From: Candidatus Riflebacteria bacterium HGW-Riflebacteria-1
GTDB taxonomy: Bacteria; Muiribacteriota; Ozemobacteria; Ozemobacterales; Ozemobacteraceae
Direction: 5' to 3'
Assembly: GCA_002839445.1 (NCBI GenBank)
Contig: PGYB01000018.1
Span: forward strand, 1-64,000
DNA: 64,000 nt
The notes under the pieces were generated by a model. The model had not been told where the DNA came from and ran no database searches. It worked only from the letters and a program-made list of their open reading frames with translations. The position numbers and the translations under genes are program-made. Of this stretch, positions 8,695 to 17,437 are shown one piece after another (the stretch's first letter is position 1; every line of letters starts with the position of its first letter).

Positions 8695-10353
8695 ATGAAT
8701 GTCAGTAATTCCATTGTGGCAATGCTTGAATCTGTAGGTGTAGACGCGGTTTTCAGCGGATCCGGTCAAGGTTCGGGTGATATTTTGTTTGCATTTGCCG
8801 AGTCAAAAAAGATAAAGACCATCATGGTCAGACATGAACAGGCAGCCTCATTCATGGCCTGCGGTTATGCCATGTTCAACAAGGGCAAGCTTGGCGTCTG
8901 CAACGCGCAGGGCGGGCCAGGCTCTTACAACTTCTTTTCAGGACTTGGCGTAGCCCTTTCTGATTCTCTGCCCGTACTCTCTATCGCTTCTTATTCTCCC
9001 AAGAAGTGGCGTGGCAAGGGCGATCTCGGCGAAGTAACCGGCCTCGGCCGTACCCCGGATTCTCAGGCAATGTTTGCCGCGACCACCAAGGGTACATTTC
9101 TCATTGAGCACCCTGATCAGGCATGCGACATAGTTGAAGAAGCCATCAATCTGGCTTTTGAAGGCCGCCCTGGCCCGGTTCACATCGACCTGCCTTACGA
9201 CGTGGCAGCAATGCCGGCAACACGCCACCGCGAAATCAAGCTTGATATCAAACCGATTCTCCCGCTGAAAAAGACGGTTGATCTGTTTGCCAGCGTGCTC
9301 GCCGATGCCATGAACGCGAAGAAAAAAATCCTGGCGATCATCGGTTACGGCAGCGTCAGAAGCCATGCGGAAAAAGAACTGCTGCAGTTCGTCGAAAAAT
9401 TTCAGATTCCATTTCTAACCTCGATGGATGCCAAGGGAATCATCCCGGAAAATCACCCGCTGTCGCTTGGCATGCCGGGCACCTGCGGTGATAAAAGCGC
9501 AAAAGAGGCTTTCAAGGCTGCCGAAGTAGTAATCGGCATCGGCAACTCTTTCCCAAAATGGCAGATGTGGAAGTTTGAAGAAGGCCTGTTTGACAACAAG
9601 ACCCTCATGCACATCAACATCAGCCGCGATGAAATCGGCAAAGTCTACCCGACCGACTACGGCATGATATCTGATATCGCGCCGGCTATCAAAGCTCTTG
9701 ATGAAGCACTCGCGCTTAAAAAGCCACTGGTCGAGAAGAAAACCTACACCAAAGACAAGATTTACAATTCAGTTGTCAAAGCCAAGGGCAGCAAAGTTCA
9801 TCCAGGCGCCCTGTGCCAGGAACTCTCGAAGCTTCTGCCCGATCGCGCTATAGTATTGGGCGATGCTGGCGCCAACATGATCTGGCTGGCGGCATTCATG
9901 GAATTCAACAAGGGTCAGAACTTCAAGAACCCCGGCAGTTTCGGGCCGATGGCGTCGCATGTTAACGCCTCGCTCGGCGTTCAGCTCGCCAACCCCGACC
10001 GCCGCGTAATTGTCGGCTGCGGCGATGGCGACTATGAAATGTCAGGTTTCGAAATTCTTACCGCCCTGCAGAACAAGATTCCGATCATCTGGGTCATCTT
10101 GAACAACAGTGAATTCAATATCATCAAGCTGTTCAACCTCGCGGCACATGGCAAAGAAGTGTTCAACCACATCATCTGCCCCGACTTCGCCAAATATGCC
10201 GAAGCCTGTGGCGCTAATGGTTTCCGGGTTGAAAAACTCGAGCAGTTCGCTGATGCCTTCAAAAATGCCCTGGCCTCAGACAAGCCTTCGATCATCGATG
10301 TCATTATCGATGCCGACGAAGTCATGCCTTTCAAGACCTGGGTTCAGGACTGA
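8695..10353 (+). CDS. Thiamine pyrophosphate-dependent enzyme (acetolactate synthase-like fold)
   Basis: 552 aa with the three-domain layout of the ALS/benzoylformate decarboxylase/oxalyl-CoA decarboxylase group. Residues 1-165 are the PYR domain with catalytic Glu48 in MVRHEQAASF. A central Rossmann-like domain follows (about 190-330). The C-terminal PP domain has the TPP/Mg signature starting GDGDYEM (443-449) and ending ILNNSEF. No regulatory (IlvN-like) subunit gene is adjacent, so a biosynthetic acetolactate synthase is not supported and the substrate is open. A GGAG SD lies 10 nt before the ATG. The gene follows the 8627-8662 hairpin and may be its own transcription unit. Confidence 0.8.
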   Translation: MNVSNSIVAMLESVGVDAVFSGSGQGSGDILFAFAESKKIKTIMVRHEQAASFMACGYAMFNKGKLGVCNAQGGPGSYNFFSGLGVALSDSLPVLSIASYSPKKWRGKGDLGEVTGLGRTPDSQAMFAATTKGTFLIEHPDQACDIVEEAINLAFEGRPGPVHIDLPYDVAAMPATRHREIKLDIKPILPLKKTVDLFASVLADAMNAKKKILAIIGYGSVRSHAEKELLQFVEKFQIPFLTSMDAKGIIPENHPLSLGMPGTCGDKSAKEAFKAAEVVIGIGNSFPKWQMWKFEEGLFDNKTLMHINISRDEIGKVYPTDYGMISDIAPAIKALDEALALKKPLVEKKTYTKDKIYNSVVKAKGSKVHPGALCQELSKLLPDRAIVLGDAGANMIWLAAFMEFNKGQNFKNPGSFGPMASHVNASLGVQLANPDRRVIVGCGDGDYEMSGFEILTALQNKIPIIWVILNNSEFNIIKLFNLAAHGKEVFNHIICPDFAKYAEACGANGFRVEKLEQFADAFKNALASDKPSIIDVIIDADEVMPFKTWVQD

Positions 10354-10362
10354 ACCATCGAC

Positions 10363-10385
10363 CGGGCGCTCCATAGGGGCGCCCG
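10363..10385. other. 10-bp GC-rich hairpin after the TPP gene
   Basis: CGGGCGCTCC and GGGGCGCCCG pair, with one T-G wobble, around an ATA triloop 9 nt after the TPP-enzyme stop. The following bases (ATCTGATCTG) contain no T-run, so it is at most a weak or Rho-assisted terminator. Confidence 0.4.
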
Positions 10386-10418
10386 ATCTGATCTGCCGTA
10401 CATTACGAAAGGCAACGC

Positions 10419-10967
10419 ATGAAACCTGATCTGGTACTGAAACTCAATACCCTGGTCTTCATTCTTACTTCGATGACCTGCTATCAGGGGACGACGCATG
10501 GCTATCCATGGCTCGGCCTGATTGCGCTCGCCATTCACTACATCCTGTTTCTGCCTGCCACTACAACAAAAGTGAAGCGTGTGCTGATAGCCATACTGAC
10601 CGGCCTGATCGGCTTCATTACCGACTCGACGCTGATCTGGCTCGGGGTATATTCGGTCAGCAGCGGCTCGCGCTGGCTGCTTCCCGACCCGCTCTGCCCT
10701 GAGTGGATACTGGTTTTATGGCTCAACTTCGGGTTCATGCTCTACATATTCTGGCAGATTCTCGCGAAAAGTCGCTGGACTCCGCCAATCATCGGTATAA
10801 TATTTTCATTCATCATCATGGGCAATGCCTCTCACATGGGGCTCATCGCGTTCAGAGCGCCATCCTGGCACGGATATCTGATAATCGCTGCCTGCTGGGC
10901 AGTTCTCGTTCCAATTTTTGCGTTATATTCTAATCGTTGTTTTGGAGAAAATCATGTTCGAACTTAA
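10419..10967 (+). CDS. DUF2878-family multi-pass membrane protein
   Basis: 182 aa, almost entirely hydrophobic, with five to six likely membrane segments and the Trp/Pro-rich spacing (TDSTLIWLGVY, PLCPEWILVLWLNFG) typical of DUF2878 proteins. Function unknown. GAAAGG lies about 9 nt before the ATG. The 3' end overlaps the start of the next gene by 14 nt, implying coupling to the SUMF1-like lipoprotein. Confidence 0.65.
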   Translation: MKPDLVLKLNTLVFILTSMTCYQGTTHGYPWLGLIALAIHYILFLPATTTKVKRVLIAILTGLIGFITDSTLIWLGVYSVSSGSRWLLPDPLCPEWILVLWLNFGFMLYIFWQILAKSRWTPPIIGIIFSFIIMGNASHMGLIAFRAPSWHGYLIIAACWAVLVPIFALYSNRCFGENHVRT

Positions 10968-12135
10968 GTCCAGGTTTTATGCATTGTTGCTGGTTTCCCT
11001 TCTCTCGCTTACACTCACCGGTTGCAACATTTTTGGCGGCGATGATAACGATGACGCAGCCGTTGTCGGCAACCCCACTATCAGTCAGATTCCTGAGATG
11101 GTAACGGTTCCCAAGGGAACCTTTAAAATGGGCTGGGACAACCTGGCGGGCGCGCCAGCCGTTGCTGCCGGACTGTCAACCGACACTGTTGCGGCAGATT
11201 ACCCAGATCCTCTGACTTACAACCCCAGTGTAACCGGCCCGGTTCGTCTGGTAACTATTACCAAAGACTATAAGATCGGCAAATATGAAATAACCAATGC
11301 CCAGTTCTGCGACATGCTCAACTACGCGTTGCGCAAAGGCTATCTGACCGGCAATCTCGCCGGCAACGAGACTGTTAAAAATGCCGAAGGCAACCAGCAG
11401 GAACTTCTTAACCTCGATGCCGATTACGAAGGAAAGCAGTGCGAAATTTCCTACACTGGCATTGGATTTGTAGTTGACGCAGGCCTAGAGAAGCGCCCGG
11501 TGGTATATGTCACCTGGTATGGCGCAGCGTTTTACTGCAACATGCTCAGCGAAATGCAGGGGCTTACCAAATTGTATAATCTCACCGACTGGTCATGCAC
11601 CTTTGATGGCACAGCCCGCTTTTACGGTTTTCCTGGCTACCGGCTGCCAACCGAAGCAGAGTGGGAATACGCGGCACGATATGACGACAACAACCTGGTA
11701 TATGACCGAAGAATGGTGCCATGGGAGCCTTCAGGCAACGCTTACTGGTTTGGAAGCGCACTGGGAACCGACCTGTCTTACTTTGACGGGAAAGCCAATT
11801 ATAAAACCGGGCTTGGAACAGTGGATGTCGGGACAATTCCGGGTGGAGTCTCGGCTCTGGGAATTCATAATCTATCAGGAAATGCTTCAGAATGGGCACA
11901 GGACTTCTATTCAGCTTACGGCTACTTTGCCAAAGACTTCGCTGCGGCTACTTATGACCCAGTCAAAGGCGAGCTGAATCCAATCAACGACGAATCCGGT
12001 GTCTATCGGCAACGCCGAGGTGGCAGCTGGCTGATTTATGCAAACAACTCGCCGATTTCGATCTATCACACCAACACCAACTGGGCTTACACCAACTACT
12101 GCGATCTGGGTTTCCGCATCGTTCAGGTAGAATAA
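10954..12135 (+). CDS. SUMF1/FGE-fold lipoprotein (formylglycine-generating-enzyme domain, active-site Cys absent)
   Basis: 393 aa. The start at 10954 follows TTGGAG and gives a clean signal peptide with lipobox LTLTGC, so the mature protein is lipid-anchored. The rest reads as a SUMF1/FGE domain: VPKGTFKMG, YEITNAQFC, RLPTEAEWEYAARY, LSGNASEWAQD, RRGGSW and LGFRIV in the normal order. Catalytic FGEs carry two Cys after RGGSW; here that stretch (WLIYANNSPISIYHT) has none, so a non-enzymatic binding or structural role is more likely than sulfatase activation. It overlaps the DUF2878 gene and precedes a cupin (15 nt) and an outer-membrane protein (16 nt more), suggesting a cell-envelope operon. 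Confidence 0.82.
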   Translation: MFELKSRFYALLLVSLLSLTLTGCNIFGGDDNDDAAVVGNPTISQIPEMVTVPKGTFKMGWDNLAGAPAVAAGLSTDTVAADYPDPLTYNPSVTGPVRLVTITKDYKIGKYEITNAQFCDMLNYALRKGYLTGNLAGNETVKNAEGNQQELLNLDADYEGKQCEISYTGIGFVVDAGLEKRPVVYVTWYGAAFYCNMLSEMQGLTKLYNLTDWSCTFDGTARFYGFPGYRLPTEAEWEYAARYDDNNLVYDRRMVPWEPSGNAYWFGSALGTDLSYFDGKANYKTGLGTVDVGTIPGGVSALGIHNLSGNASEWAQDFYSAYGYFAKDFAAATYDPVKGELNPINDESGVYRQRRGGSWLIYANNSPISIYHTNTNWAYTNYCDLGFRIVQVE

Positions 12136-12149
12136 GAGGGAGAATCAGC

Positions 12150-12482
12150 ATGTTTGTTTTTCGCGACAAACTTAAAGAAACCGACTTCGGGCACGGCATC
12201 AAGCTTACCGATCTCGGCGGCAACGGCAACATGAACGTGCTCCACTGGAACACGCCGGCCGGCACCGTCTCGCCGGCGCACGAACACCCTGAAGAACAGT
12301 TCGGCTATCTGCTGCAAGGCTCTTTCGAAGTCACTATCGGCGACGAAAAAGCAGTTCTCAAAGCTGGTGACTCCTACTTCATACCCGGCGGCGTGTCACA
12401 TCAGTTCAAACTGCTGGAAGACTGTCTGGCCATCGACATTTTCAGCCCGCGCCGCCCGGTTCCGGAACCGGCTAAAAGCTGA
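12150..12482 (+). CDS. Single-domain cupin protein (paralogue of the 7480 gene)
   Basis: 110 aa. Cupin motif 1 AHEHPEEQFGYLLQG and motif 2 GDSYFIPGGVSHQF contain the His/Gln/His metal ligands. GAGGGAG lies 8 nt before the ATG. It is similar along its whole length to the cupin at 7480 (both contain MNV-x-HWN, QFGY and DIFSP), so the two come from one duplication. It lies between the SUMF1-like lipoprotein and the outer-membrane protein and is probably co-transcribed. Substrate unknown. Confidence 0.8.
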   Translation: MFVFRDKLKETDFGHGIKLTDLGGNGNMNVLHWNTPAGTVSPAHEHPEEQFGYLLQGSFEVTIGDEKAVLKAGDSYFIPGGVSHQFKLLEDCLAIDIFSPRRPVPEPAKS

Positions 12483-12497
12483 TAAGGGAGAGTCGTC

Positions 12498-13586
12498 TTG
12501 AAACAGATCCTGAACAAGTTTATGGCTGTGCTGGTTTTTACTGTTCTATTCTTTGTGGCTTCAACAGCGCTTATTGCAGGCGAAGGCAGTTCTGAGCCTG
12601 GGGCAGCAGTCACACCGCAGATACCTGCAAATACCGCCGCACAGCCCAGATTCAACCCGTGGTATCTTAGCGCGCACCCGTTCGGATTGCTCAGCATGGC
12701 CGAATTGATCAAGCTGCCGCCAGCTGATAAGCGCATGTTCTGGAAGCTCAGCACCGGTTACCAGTATGACACCAACGCGATACTCAACGCTATCGGCGCG
12801 CCGGTTCCCACCAATGTTGCCAAAAAGAACGACGGCCGCAAAATGGTGAATATAATTGGCAGCTATATACCATACCGGTCGCAGGATCATGATTACACGC
12901 TCAATTACGCCTTTTTCAACAGCAACCATGATGAGCTCGATGATTTCAATCTGACCCAGAACATGGTCGAACTTGCCGGGCGCTGGAACCTGACAAAGCG
13001 GCGCACGCTGCGCTATTCGACCGTCTATCAGCACCTGCTGCTCGGCAAAAAAATCTTCGACGAAGCGCTGATGACTGGCCCGTCGCTGGTCTATTCGAGC
13101 GGGCACGGCCATACTACCAGTATTGATCTGCGTTATCGCAAAACCGACTACCGCAACGTTTCGATTTTTGCGACCAACTCGAACCGCACTGGCCACAACT
13201 GGAGCGGCGCGGTCACACACAGCATTCAGGTTACCCCGAAGAGACTGGTGCGCGTCGGCTACAGCTACGACGTTGATCATGCGCGCACTGCGACCTGGGA
13301 TGGCGCCGGGCACAAGGTCAGTTACGAGACCAGTTACATTCTACCCAATGACATGCTGTTTAACTGCTACAACGAATATTATCGCAAAGACTACGACGGC
13401 CTCTACATGTCGATCGGCGGCAAAAGGCATGACAGCTCATACACGTCAATTACCACCCTGACCAAATATTTCAACGAGAAATACGGGGTTTCGCTGCGCA
13501 CCCTGTGGAGCCGCAACTGGTCTAACGTTGCCGCCTTCGACATGTCGCGCGCGATTCACGGCATCCTGATCGACACCCGCTTCTAA
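12498..13586 (+). CDS. Predicted outer-membrane beta-barrel protein
   Basis: 362 aa. TTG start at 12498 with AAGGGAG 7 nt upstream. The N-terminal signal peptide (about 1-27) ends near ALIAG. Residues 70-362 alternate aromatic/hydrophobic and polar residues in short strands rich in Tyr, Arg and Asn, and the chain ends in DTRF; a terminal Phe is the usual BamA recognition signal. There are no long helices after the signal peptide. It resembles barrel domains of the surface-lipoprotein-assembly-modifier/porin kind only in general style, so no family is claimed. It is last in the DUF2878-SUMF1-cupin row. Confidence 0.6.
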   Translation: MKQILNKFMAVLVFTVLFFVASTALIAGEGSSEPGAAVTPQIPANTAAQPRFNPWYLSAHPFGLLSMAELIKLPPADKRMFWKLSTGYQYDTNAILNAIGAPVPTNVAKKNDGRKMVNIIGSYIPYRSQDHDYTLNYAFFNSNHDELDDFNLTQNMVELAGRWNLTKRRTLRYSTVYQHLLLGKKIFDEALMTGPSLVYSSGHGHTTSIDLRYRKTDYRNVSIFATNSNRTGHNWSGAVTHSIQVTPKRLVRVGYSYDVDHARTATWDGAGHKVSYETSYILPNDMLFNCYNEYYRKDYDGLYMSIGGKRHDSSYTSITTLTKYFNEKYGVSLRTLWSRNWSNVAAFDMSRAIHGILIDTRF

Positions 13587-13608
13587 CCAGTGCTGATCAT
13601 CTCATAGA

Positions 13609-13675
13609 CTCGCACGAAGCCGCAGAGCCACAAAGAAACCTTAAATTTCTCTGTGGCTTTGTGTCTTTGTGCGAG
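13609..13675. repeat. 67-nt imperfect inverted repeat (CGCAGAG/CACAAAG type)
   Basis: Two 30-nt arms (13609-13638 and 13646-13675) match at 25 of 30 positions around a 7-nt loop and lie between convergent genes. It runs straight into three AATCTGCG units. It may act as a bidirectional terminator, but its sequence is of the CGCAGAG-rich dispersed intergenic type. Confidence 0.6.
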
Positions 13676-13718
13676 CAATCTGCGTTAATCTGCGTTAATC
13701 TGCGCAATCGGCGGATTG
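13676..13718. repeat. AATCTGCG repeat cluster 1
   Basis: Three AATCTGCG units in tandem separated by TT, then CAATCGGCGGATT. No reading frame of merit lies in 13587-13732. Similar units occur near 14920, 16230, 16430, 23150 and 23320, all outside the recognised genes. Confidence 0.6.
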
Positions 13719-13732
13719 TCTTGTTCTTCGGG

Positions 13733-14161
13733 CTATTCGTCGGCGTAGCCCTGACAGACTTCGACAATGCGGCCGTCGGGATCAGCCAGCCATATGGCTT
13801 TCCAGCCTGGCACGATGCCGCCAAGATCGACAGTCTGCTGAGTAATTACGGCAGCTGAGCCCATGCTCTGCAAAAAAGCCTCAAGATCAGGAACCGCGAA
13901 GGCCAGATGTTTGAGCGCCGGCCACTCTGGGCCGCTTCCGCCGGGAGCGGTAACTGGTGGGCTTGCGGTGGCTTGAAACAGTTCAAGCCGAAAAGTGCCG
14001 TCAGAACTGGCAAGAAAAATCAGTTTTTTCGTACCAAGGTCAACGGTTCTCACCCGCCTGAAACCAAAGTATCTCGTGTAGAAGCGCTCGGTTTGTTCCT
14101 GATCTGAACAGGTCATGCCAACGTGGGCGAACTGAACCGGAGAACCCTTGTCAGATGCCAT
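13733..14161 (-). CDS. VOC-superfamily (glyoxalase/bleomycin-resistance fold) protein
   Basis: 142 aa with two beta-alpha-beta-beta-beta halves: FAHVGMTCSD, FYTRYFGFRRV, LKHLAFAVPDLEAF and DPDGRIVEV. Potential metal ligands are His13, the Glu in RLELFQ, His in LKHLAF and the Glu in IVEVCQ. This is the glyoxalase I-like arrangement, but VOC members vary widely in substrate. It starts 7 nt after the stop of the PfpI-like gene, whose last codons supply AGAGG as an SD, so the two form an operon. Confidence 0.78.
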   Translation of the reverse strand: MASDKGSPVQFAHVGMTCSDQEQTERFYTRYFGFRRVRTVDLGTKKLIFLASSDGTFRLELFQATASPPVTAPGGSGPEWPALKHLAFAVPDLEAFLQSMGSAAVITQQTVDLGGIVPGWKAIWLADPDGRIVEVCQGYADE

Positions 14162-14168
14162 GACCGGC

Positions 14169-14732
14169 CTACCTCTTGATCATGCTGATGATCTGGCGGG
14201 CCATCAGGTGGCAGTGACCGCCGGTGCGAGCCGAAACCAGATCGCCATCGACAACGAGATCTTCATTTACATAATTCACCCCGTAAGCCTTGGCGTCGCC
14301 GATAAGGTTGTTATGACAGGTCATACGGCGCCCGCGCACCAGTTCGGGCATCGGCGCTGTCAGCCAGAGACCGTGGCAGATAATGCCCTTGATGATTTTT
14401 TTATTGGCAAAAGCGCGCGCGAGAAACTGCGTAGCTGGCGGAACTTTGTTGACATCTTCAGTATAGCGCAGGCGGTCGGCAACCATACCGGCCGGCACAA
14501 TAATCGCAGAGAATGCAGCCAGCTCTTTGTCGGTCAGGCATTCAAAGCTTTCGTTGCAGTCCATTTTTATCTGGTATTCATGGCCCTTAAAAGTCAGAGA
14601 GGGGTTGCCCCATAATCTTGACATAAAATGCAGCTCAATCTCTTCTTCCTGAAACCGGTGCTGATAATAAAAAATCTCGTTTTCATAAAAATCTGTCTCA
14701 AAAAGAACCCCAACTTTAATGCGCTTACCCAT
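14169..14732 (-). CDS. DJ-1/PfpI family protein
   Basis: 187 aa. Start taken at the ATG at 14732, with AAGGAG 6 nt upstream; the frame extends further upstream without an SD. The fold starts RIKVGVLFETDF, has IIVPAGMVADRL and the nucleophile elbow KGIICHGLWL, and ends with GHCHLMARQI. It is a distant relative of the DJ-1 protein at 7855 and shorter, closer to PfpI/YhbO size. It is co-transcribed with the VOC gene. A glyoxal/methylglyoxal detoxification pair is conceivable but is inference. Confidence 0.75.
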   Translation of the reverse strand: MGKRIKVGVLFETDFYENEIFYYQHRFQEEEIELHFMSRLWGNPSLTFKGHEYQIKMDCNESFECLTDKELAAFSAIIVPAGMVADRLRYTEDVNKVPPATQFLARAFANKKIIKGIICHGLWLTAPMPELVRGRRMTCHNNLIGDAKAYGVNYVNEDLVVDGDLVSARTGGHCHLMARQIISMIKR

Positions 14733-14919
14733 AGTATCTCCTTCTCTTGCGTTACTTTTGCAACGTTCTTGAACAATATACAGCAATACCAACAGCAAGG
14801 CGCAACTTTTTTAACAAAGGCGCAAACTGTGATATGCACCCGCGTTTGCTCAATTCTGATACTTCTCGCAGCCACTTCATCACGCAACGACCTCTCGCCA
14901 GGCCCTTTTCAGCTATAAA

Positions 14920-14955
14920 TTTCAATCTGCGGCAATCAGAGTAATCTGCGGATGA
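14920..14955. repeat. AATCTGCG repeat cluster 2
   Basis: CAATCTGCGGCAATCAGAGTAATCTGCGGATGAC-type units in the divergent region between the PfpI-like and ltrA genes. No gene is seen in 14733-15031. Confidence 0.5.
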
Positions 14956-14990
14956 CTTTCCATCTTGAACTGTTCAACAGCCTGATACAG

Positions 14991-14999
14991 TGTTATAAT
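14991..14999 (+). promoter_or_regulatory. Extended -10 promoter of ltrA
   Basis: TGTTATAAT is a perfect TGnTATAAT extended -10. The predicted start is near 15006, leaving a 26-nt leader with AAGGGG before the ATG at 15032. No good -35 is needed or seen. Confidence 0.55.
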
Positions 15000-15031
15000 G
15001 CGACGCGTTATGCAGATGAATTAAGGGGAAA

Positions 15032-16216
15032 ATGATGAGCGTGGCCGAGTGGTTTTCTGGCGGGATTGTGCGGGGAAGCCTTGATGCCTGCCCGGAACGC
15101 AAAGTCGACTGGCTCGAACTTTTTTTCGACCTGTTCTTTGTGGTCATTATCAGCCAGCTGGCGCACGGATTTGCCGACAACCCAACCTGGGAAGGCTTTC
15201 GCGAATTCGTTTTTCTCTTCGCATCGACCTGGTGGGTCTGGATCGCCGGCACCTACTTCAATGAGCGCTTCAAATTTCCGGGCACCGCCAACACGATCTT
15301 TACTTTCCTGCAGATGCTCCCGGTCGCCGGCATGGCAATCTTTGTCCATCACGGCATGGGCAGCAATTTCGTTCCGTTTGAAGTCTGCTTTCTCACATCG
15401 CGGGTTCTGTTGACTCTGATGTGGCTGCGCGGCGGGCTTAACAACCCGCATGTCGCTCCTCTCACCAACCGCATTGTATTGTGGTTTTTACCTGCCCTGG
15501 CTCTTTATCTGATCGCGATATTCATCAGTCCCCCTGCCCGCTATATCATCTGGGTGGCCGGACTGCTCGCAGATGCATTGACGCCAGTTTTCGCGCACAC
15601 CGGTATAAAAATCGCGCTGCCGAAATTCGGCTCTGGCTGGCTGGCAGAGCGCTACGGGCTTTTCATGCTTATTGTAATGGGAGAAACACTGGTCGGAGTT
15701 ATTCGCGGCGCAAGCGAAGTCCATAGTGTCACCCTCACAACATTTGTTGCCGCGATTCTTGGTCTTGCCATGTCTTTTGGCGTGTTCAGGATTTATTTTG
15801 ACTTTATTGGGCGGCGCAATCCGCGTAAACCGCTGTGGTGGATGCTGACCTGGAGCAACCTGCACTTCGTTCTGGTTATGTCAGTCGTAGTAACTGGCGT
15901 CGGTCTATTGCTTGTTGTGCGGTTGCAGGATTACTGGCTGCCAAACGACCATATTCGCGCGCTTCTAGCTGGCTCAGCCGCCATCACCCTTATTGTAATC
16001 GCACTGCTCGAAACCACCATGCAACCTGGCGAAGGGCCGGCGCTGCACCCGGTGCGCAGCCCACTATTCAAGGTCATTGCCGGACTGATTTCCGCAGCTG
16101 TTTGCCTGTGGGGAACCGGTATTACACCACTACCGCTGCTGGTGCTTCTGCTCGCATTGAACTACGCACACCTTCTCTACCACCCCGGCTGGGAAAATGC
16201 CGAAGCCAAAGAATAG
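15032..16216 (+). CDS. ltrA: Low-temperature-requirement A (LtrA) family membrane protein
   Basis: 394 aa multi-pass membrane protein. The N-terminal KVDWLELFFDLFFVV followed by a WWVWI membrane helix is the LtrA hallmark, and RYGLFMLIVMGETLVG in the middle is the second conserved block. About ten membrane helices are apparent. The family is named from a Listeria low-temperature mutant, and its biochemical role is not settled. AAGGGG precedes adjacent ATGs at 15032 and 15035. Confidence 0.85.
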   Translation: MMSVAEWFSGGIVRGSLDACPERKVDWLELFFDLFFVVIISQLAHGFADNPTWEGFREFVFLFASTWWVWIAGTYFNERFKFPGTANTIFTFLQMLPVAGMAIFVHHGMGSNFVPFEVCFLTSRVLLTLMWLRGGLNNPHVAPLTNRIVLWFLPALALYLIAIFISPPARYIIWVAGLLADALTPVFAHTGIKIALPKFGSGWLAERYGLFMLIVMGETLVGVIRGASEVHSVTLTTFVAAILGLAMSFGVFRIYFDFIGRRNPRKPLWWMLTWSNLHFVLVMSVVVTGVGLLLVVRLQDYWLPNDHIRALLAGSAAITLIVIALLETTMQPGEGPALHPVRSPLFKVIAGLISAAVCLWGTGITPLPLLVLLLALNYAHLLYHPGWENAEAKE

Positions 16217-16225
16217 TCGCATGAC

Positions 16226-16486
16226 AAAAAAAACAATCCGCAGATTGCACCGATTTTCACAGATGAGCTAAAAGAAAATATCTCATACATGCAAATTAAT
16301 TACCGGGAGATCTGAAGAACAACCTGTCCTTTAGATTTTGCATTTTCTGCACAAAAACCTGCCACTTTCGTTCAGGCCAGCCCATAGTCTTGTTTGTTTT
16401 TATCTATAGCGATTATTCGAGGCATTTATGGCTATCTGCCTCAATCTGCGATAATCTGCGGTATCTGCGGATGGATTAATCTTTCA
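16226..16486. repeat. AATCTGCG repeat cluster 3 (both orientations)
   Basis: AATCCGCAGATTGCACCGAT at 16232-16251 is the reverse orientation; CTCAATCTGCGATAATCTGC near 16440 is the forward one. The 330-nt gap 16217-16546 has no convincing gene apart from these units. Confidence 0.55.
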
Positions 16487-16546
16487 TGCAAATTGCTCAG
16501 CAAAAAACTGGCGATTGTTTTGATTGTTGCTGTTAAAATGTCAGGT

Positions 16547-17374
16547 ATGAAAACAAAAAGAATCATGAGTATTATCTTTATAATTGCGGTTTTTGTCGTG
16601 CTGGTGGCTGTTATGCAGGACAGGCTGATATTTTTTCCGGGCGCCTGGCCGGCGGATTTTCAGCTGCCAGAAAAACTTGTAAACTGCGCTCTCACGCCAG
16701 TCGACCTGCAGACCAGCGATGGCATCAAGCTCAACGCCCTGTTCGCGAAAAGCACTGCTGAAGCCGCAAACAGAAAAACAATTCTGTTCAGCCACGGCAA
16801 CGCCGGCAACCTGCTGCATCGTGCCGGCAAGATCGACAGAATGTGCGAAGCCGGTTTCGATGTATTTATCTATGATTACCGTGGCTTCGGCAGAAGTGAA
16901 GGCTCACCAACCGTTGCTGGAGCGATCATCGATGGCAAAACCGCTTTACAGTGGCTGATCAGCGAGAAACAGCTCAAACATGAGAGCATCGTTCTTTATG
17001 GCGAATCACTGGGAACCGGAGTTGCCGCCGAGATTCTGAAAGATACAAAGGCAAGTTTTGCTGGCCTGGTGCTCGAATCCGGTTTTGCCTCGCTTGGCGC
17101 CCAGGCCGGCCGGCGTATTCCCCTCATCGGCAGATACATACTCAAGGCAGATTTCCCGACAAGCGAAACAGTCAAAACCTACCGCGGGCGCCTGCTCGTG
17201 ATTCATTCGCGCAAAGATGAGATTATCCCCTACTCTGACGGCGAGCTGGTGTTTGCGAACTGTCCATCAGAGCTGAAAACCATGTATACCATTGAAACCG
17301 CCGGTCACAACGACGCAGTCTGGGATGACCCCGCCTGGCTGCAGCACTGGCAGACTCTGATGAGCCAGCTGTAA
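16547..17374 (+). CDS. Alpha/beta hydrolase (S33/BEM46-like), membrane-anchored
   Basis: 275 aa. An N-terminal hydrophobic segment (about 6-24) followed by QDRLIFFPG is typical of the BEM46/ABHD13/YfhR group. The oxyanion strand is LFSHGNAGN, the nucleophile elbow LYGESLGTG, the acid HSRKDEIIP and the His TAGHND, so the triad is complete. The frame is open further left, but that part runs through repeat DNA, so ATG 16547 (or 16538) is preferred. No SD is visible; TGTTAAAAT at 16531-16539 would place the transcript start within 1-2 nt of the ATG. Substrate unknown. Confidence 0.75.
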   Translation: MKTKRIMSIIFIIAVFVVLVAVMQDRLIFFPGAWPADFQLPEKLVNCALTPVDLQTSDGIKLNALFAKSTAEAANRKTILFSHGNAGNLLHRAGKIDRMCEAGFDVFIYDYRGFGRSEGSPTVAGAIIDGKTALQWLISEKQLKHESIVLYGESLGTGVAAEILKDTKASFAGLVLESGFASLGAQAGRRIPLIGRYILKADFPTSETVKTYRGRLLVIHSRKDEIIPYSDGELVFANCPSELKTMYTIETAGHNDAVWDDPAWLQHWQTLMSQL

Positions 17375-17437
17375 AACCTGAATCTGACAGGCATCTGCAG
17401 AAATCTGACCGCTATTGTGATCTGGCAAAATGGTTAA

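Noticed and set aside
10954..12135. Catalytic formylglycine-generating enzyme
   Set aside because: The Cys pair expected after RGGSW is absent, so only the fold is claimed.
16394..16546. Upstream extension of the alpha/beta hydrolase (51 extra residues)
   Set aside because: The extension is translated AATCTGCG repeat DNA (IIRGIYG, IICGICG), and a -10-like TGTTAAAAT lies inside it.
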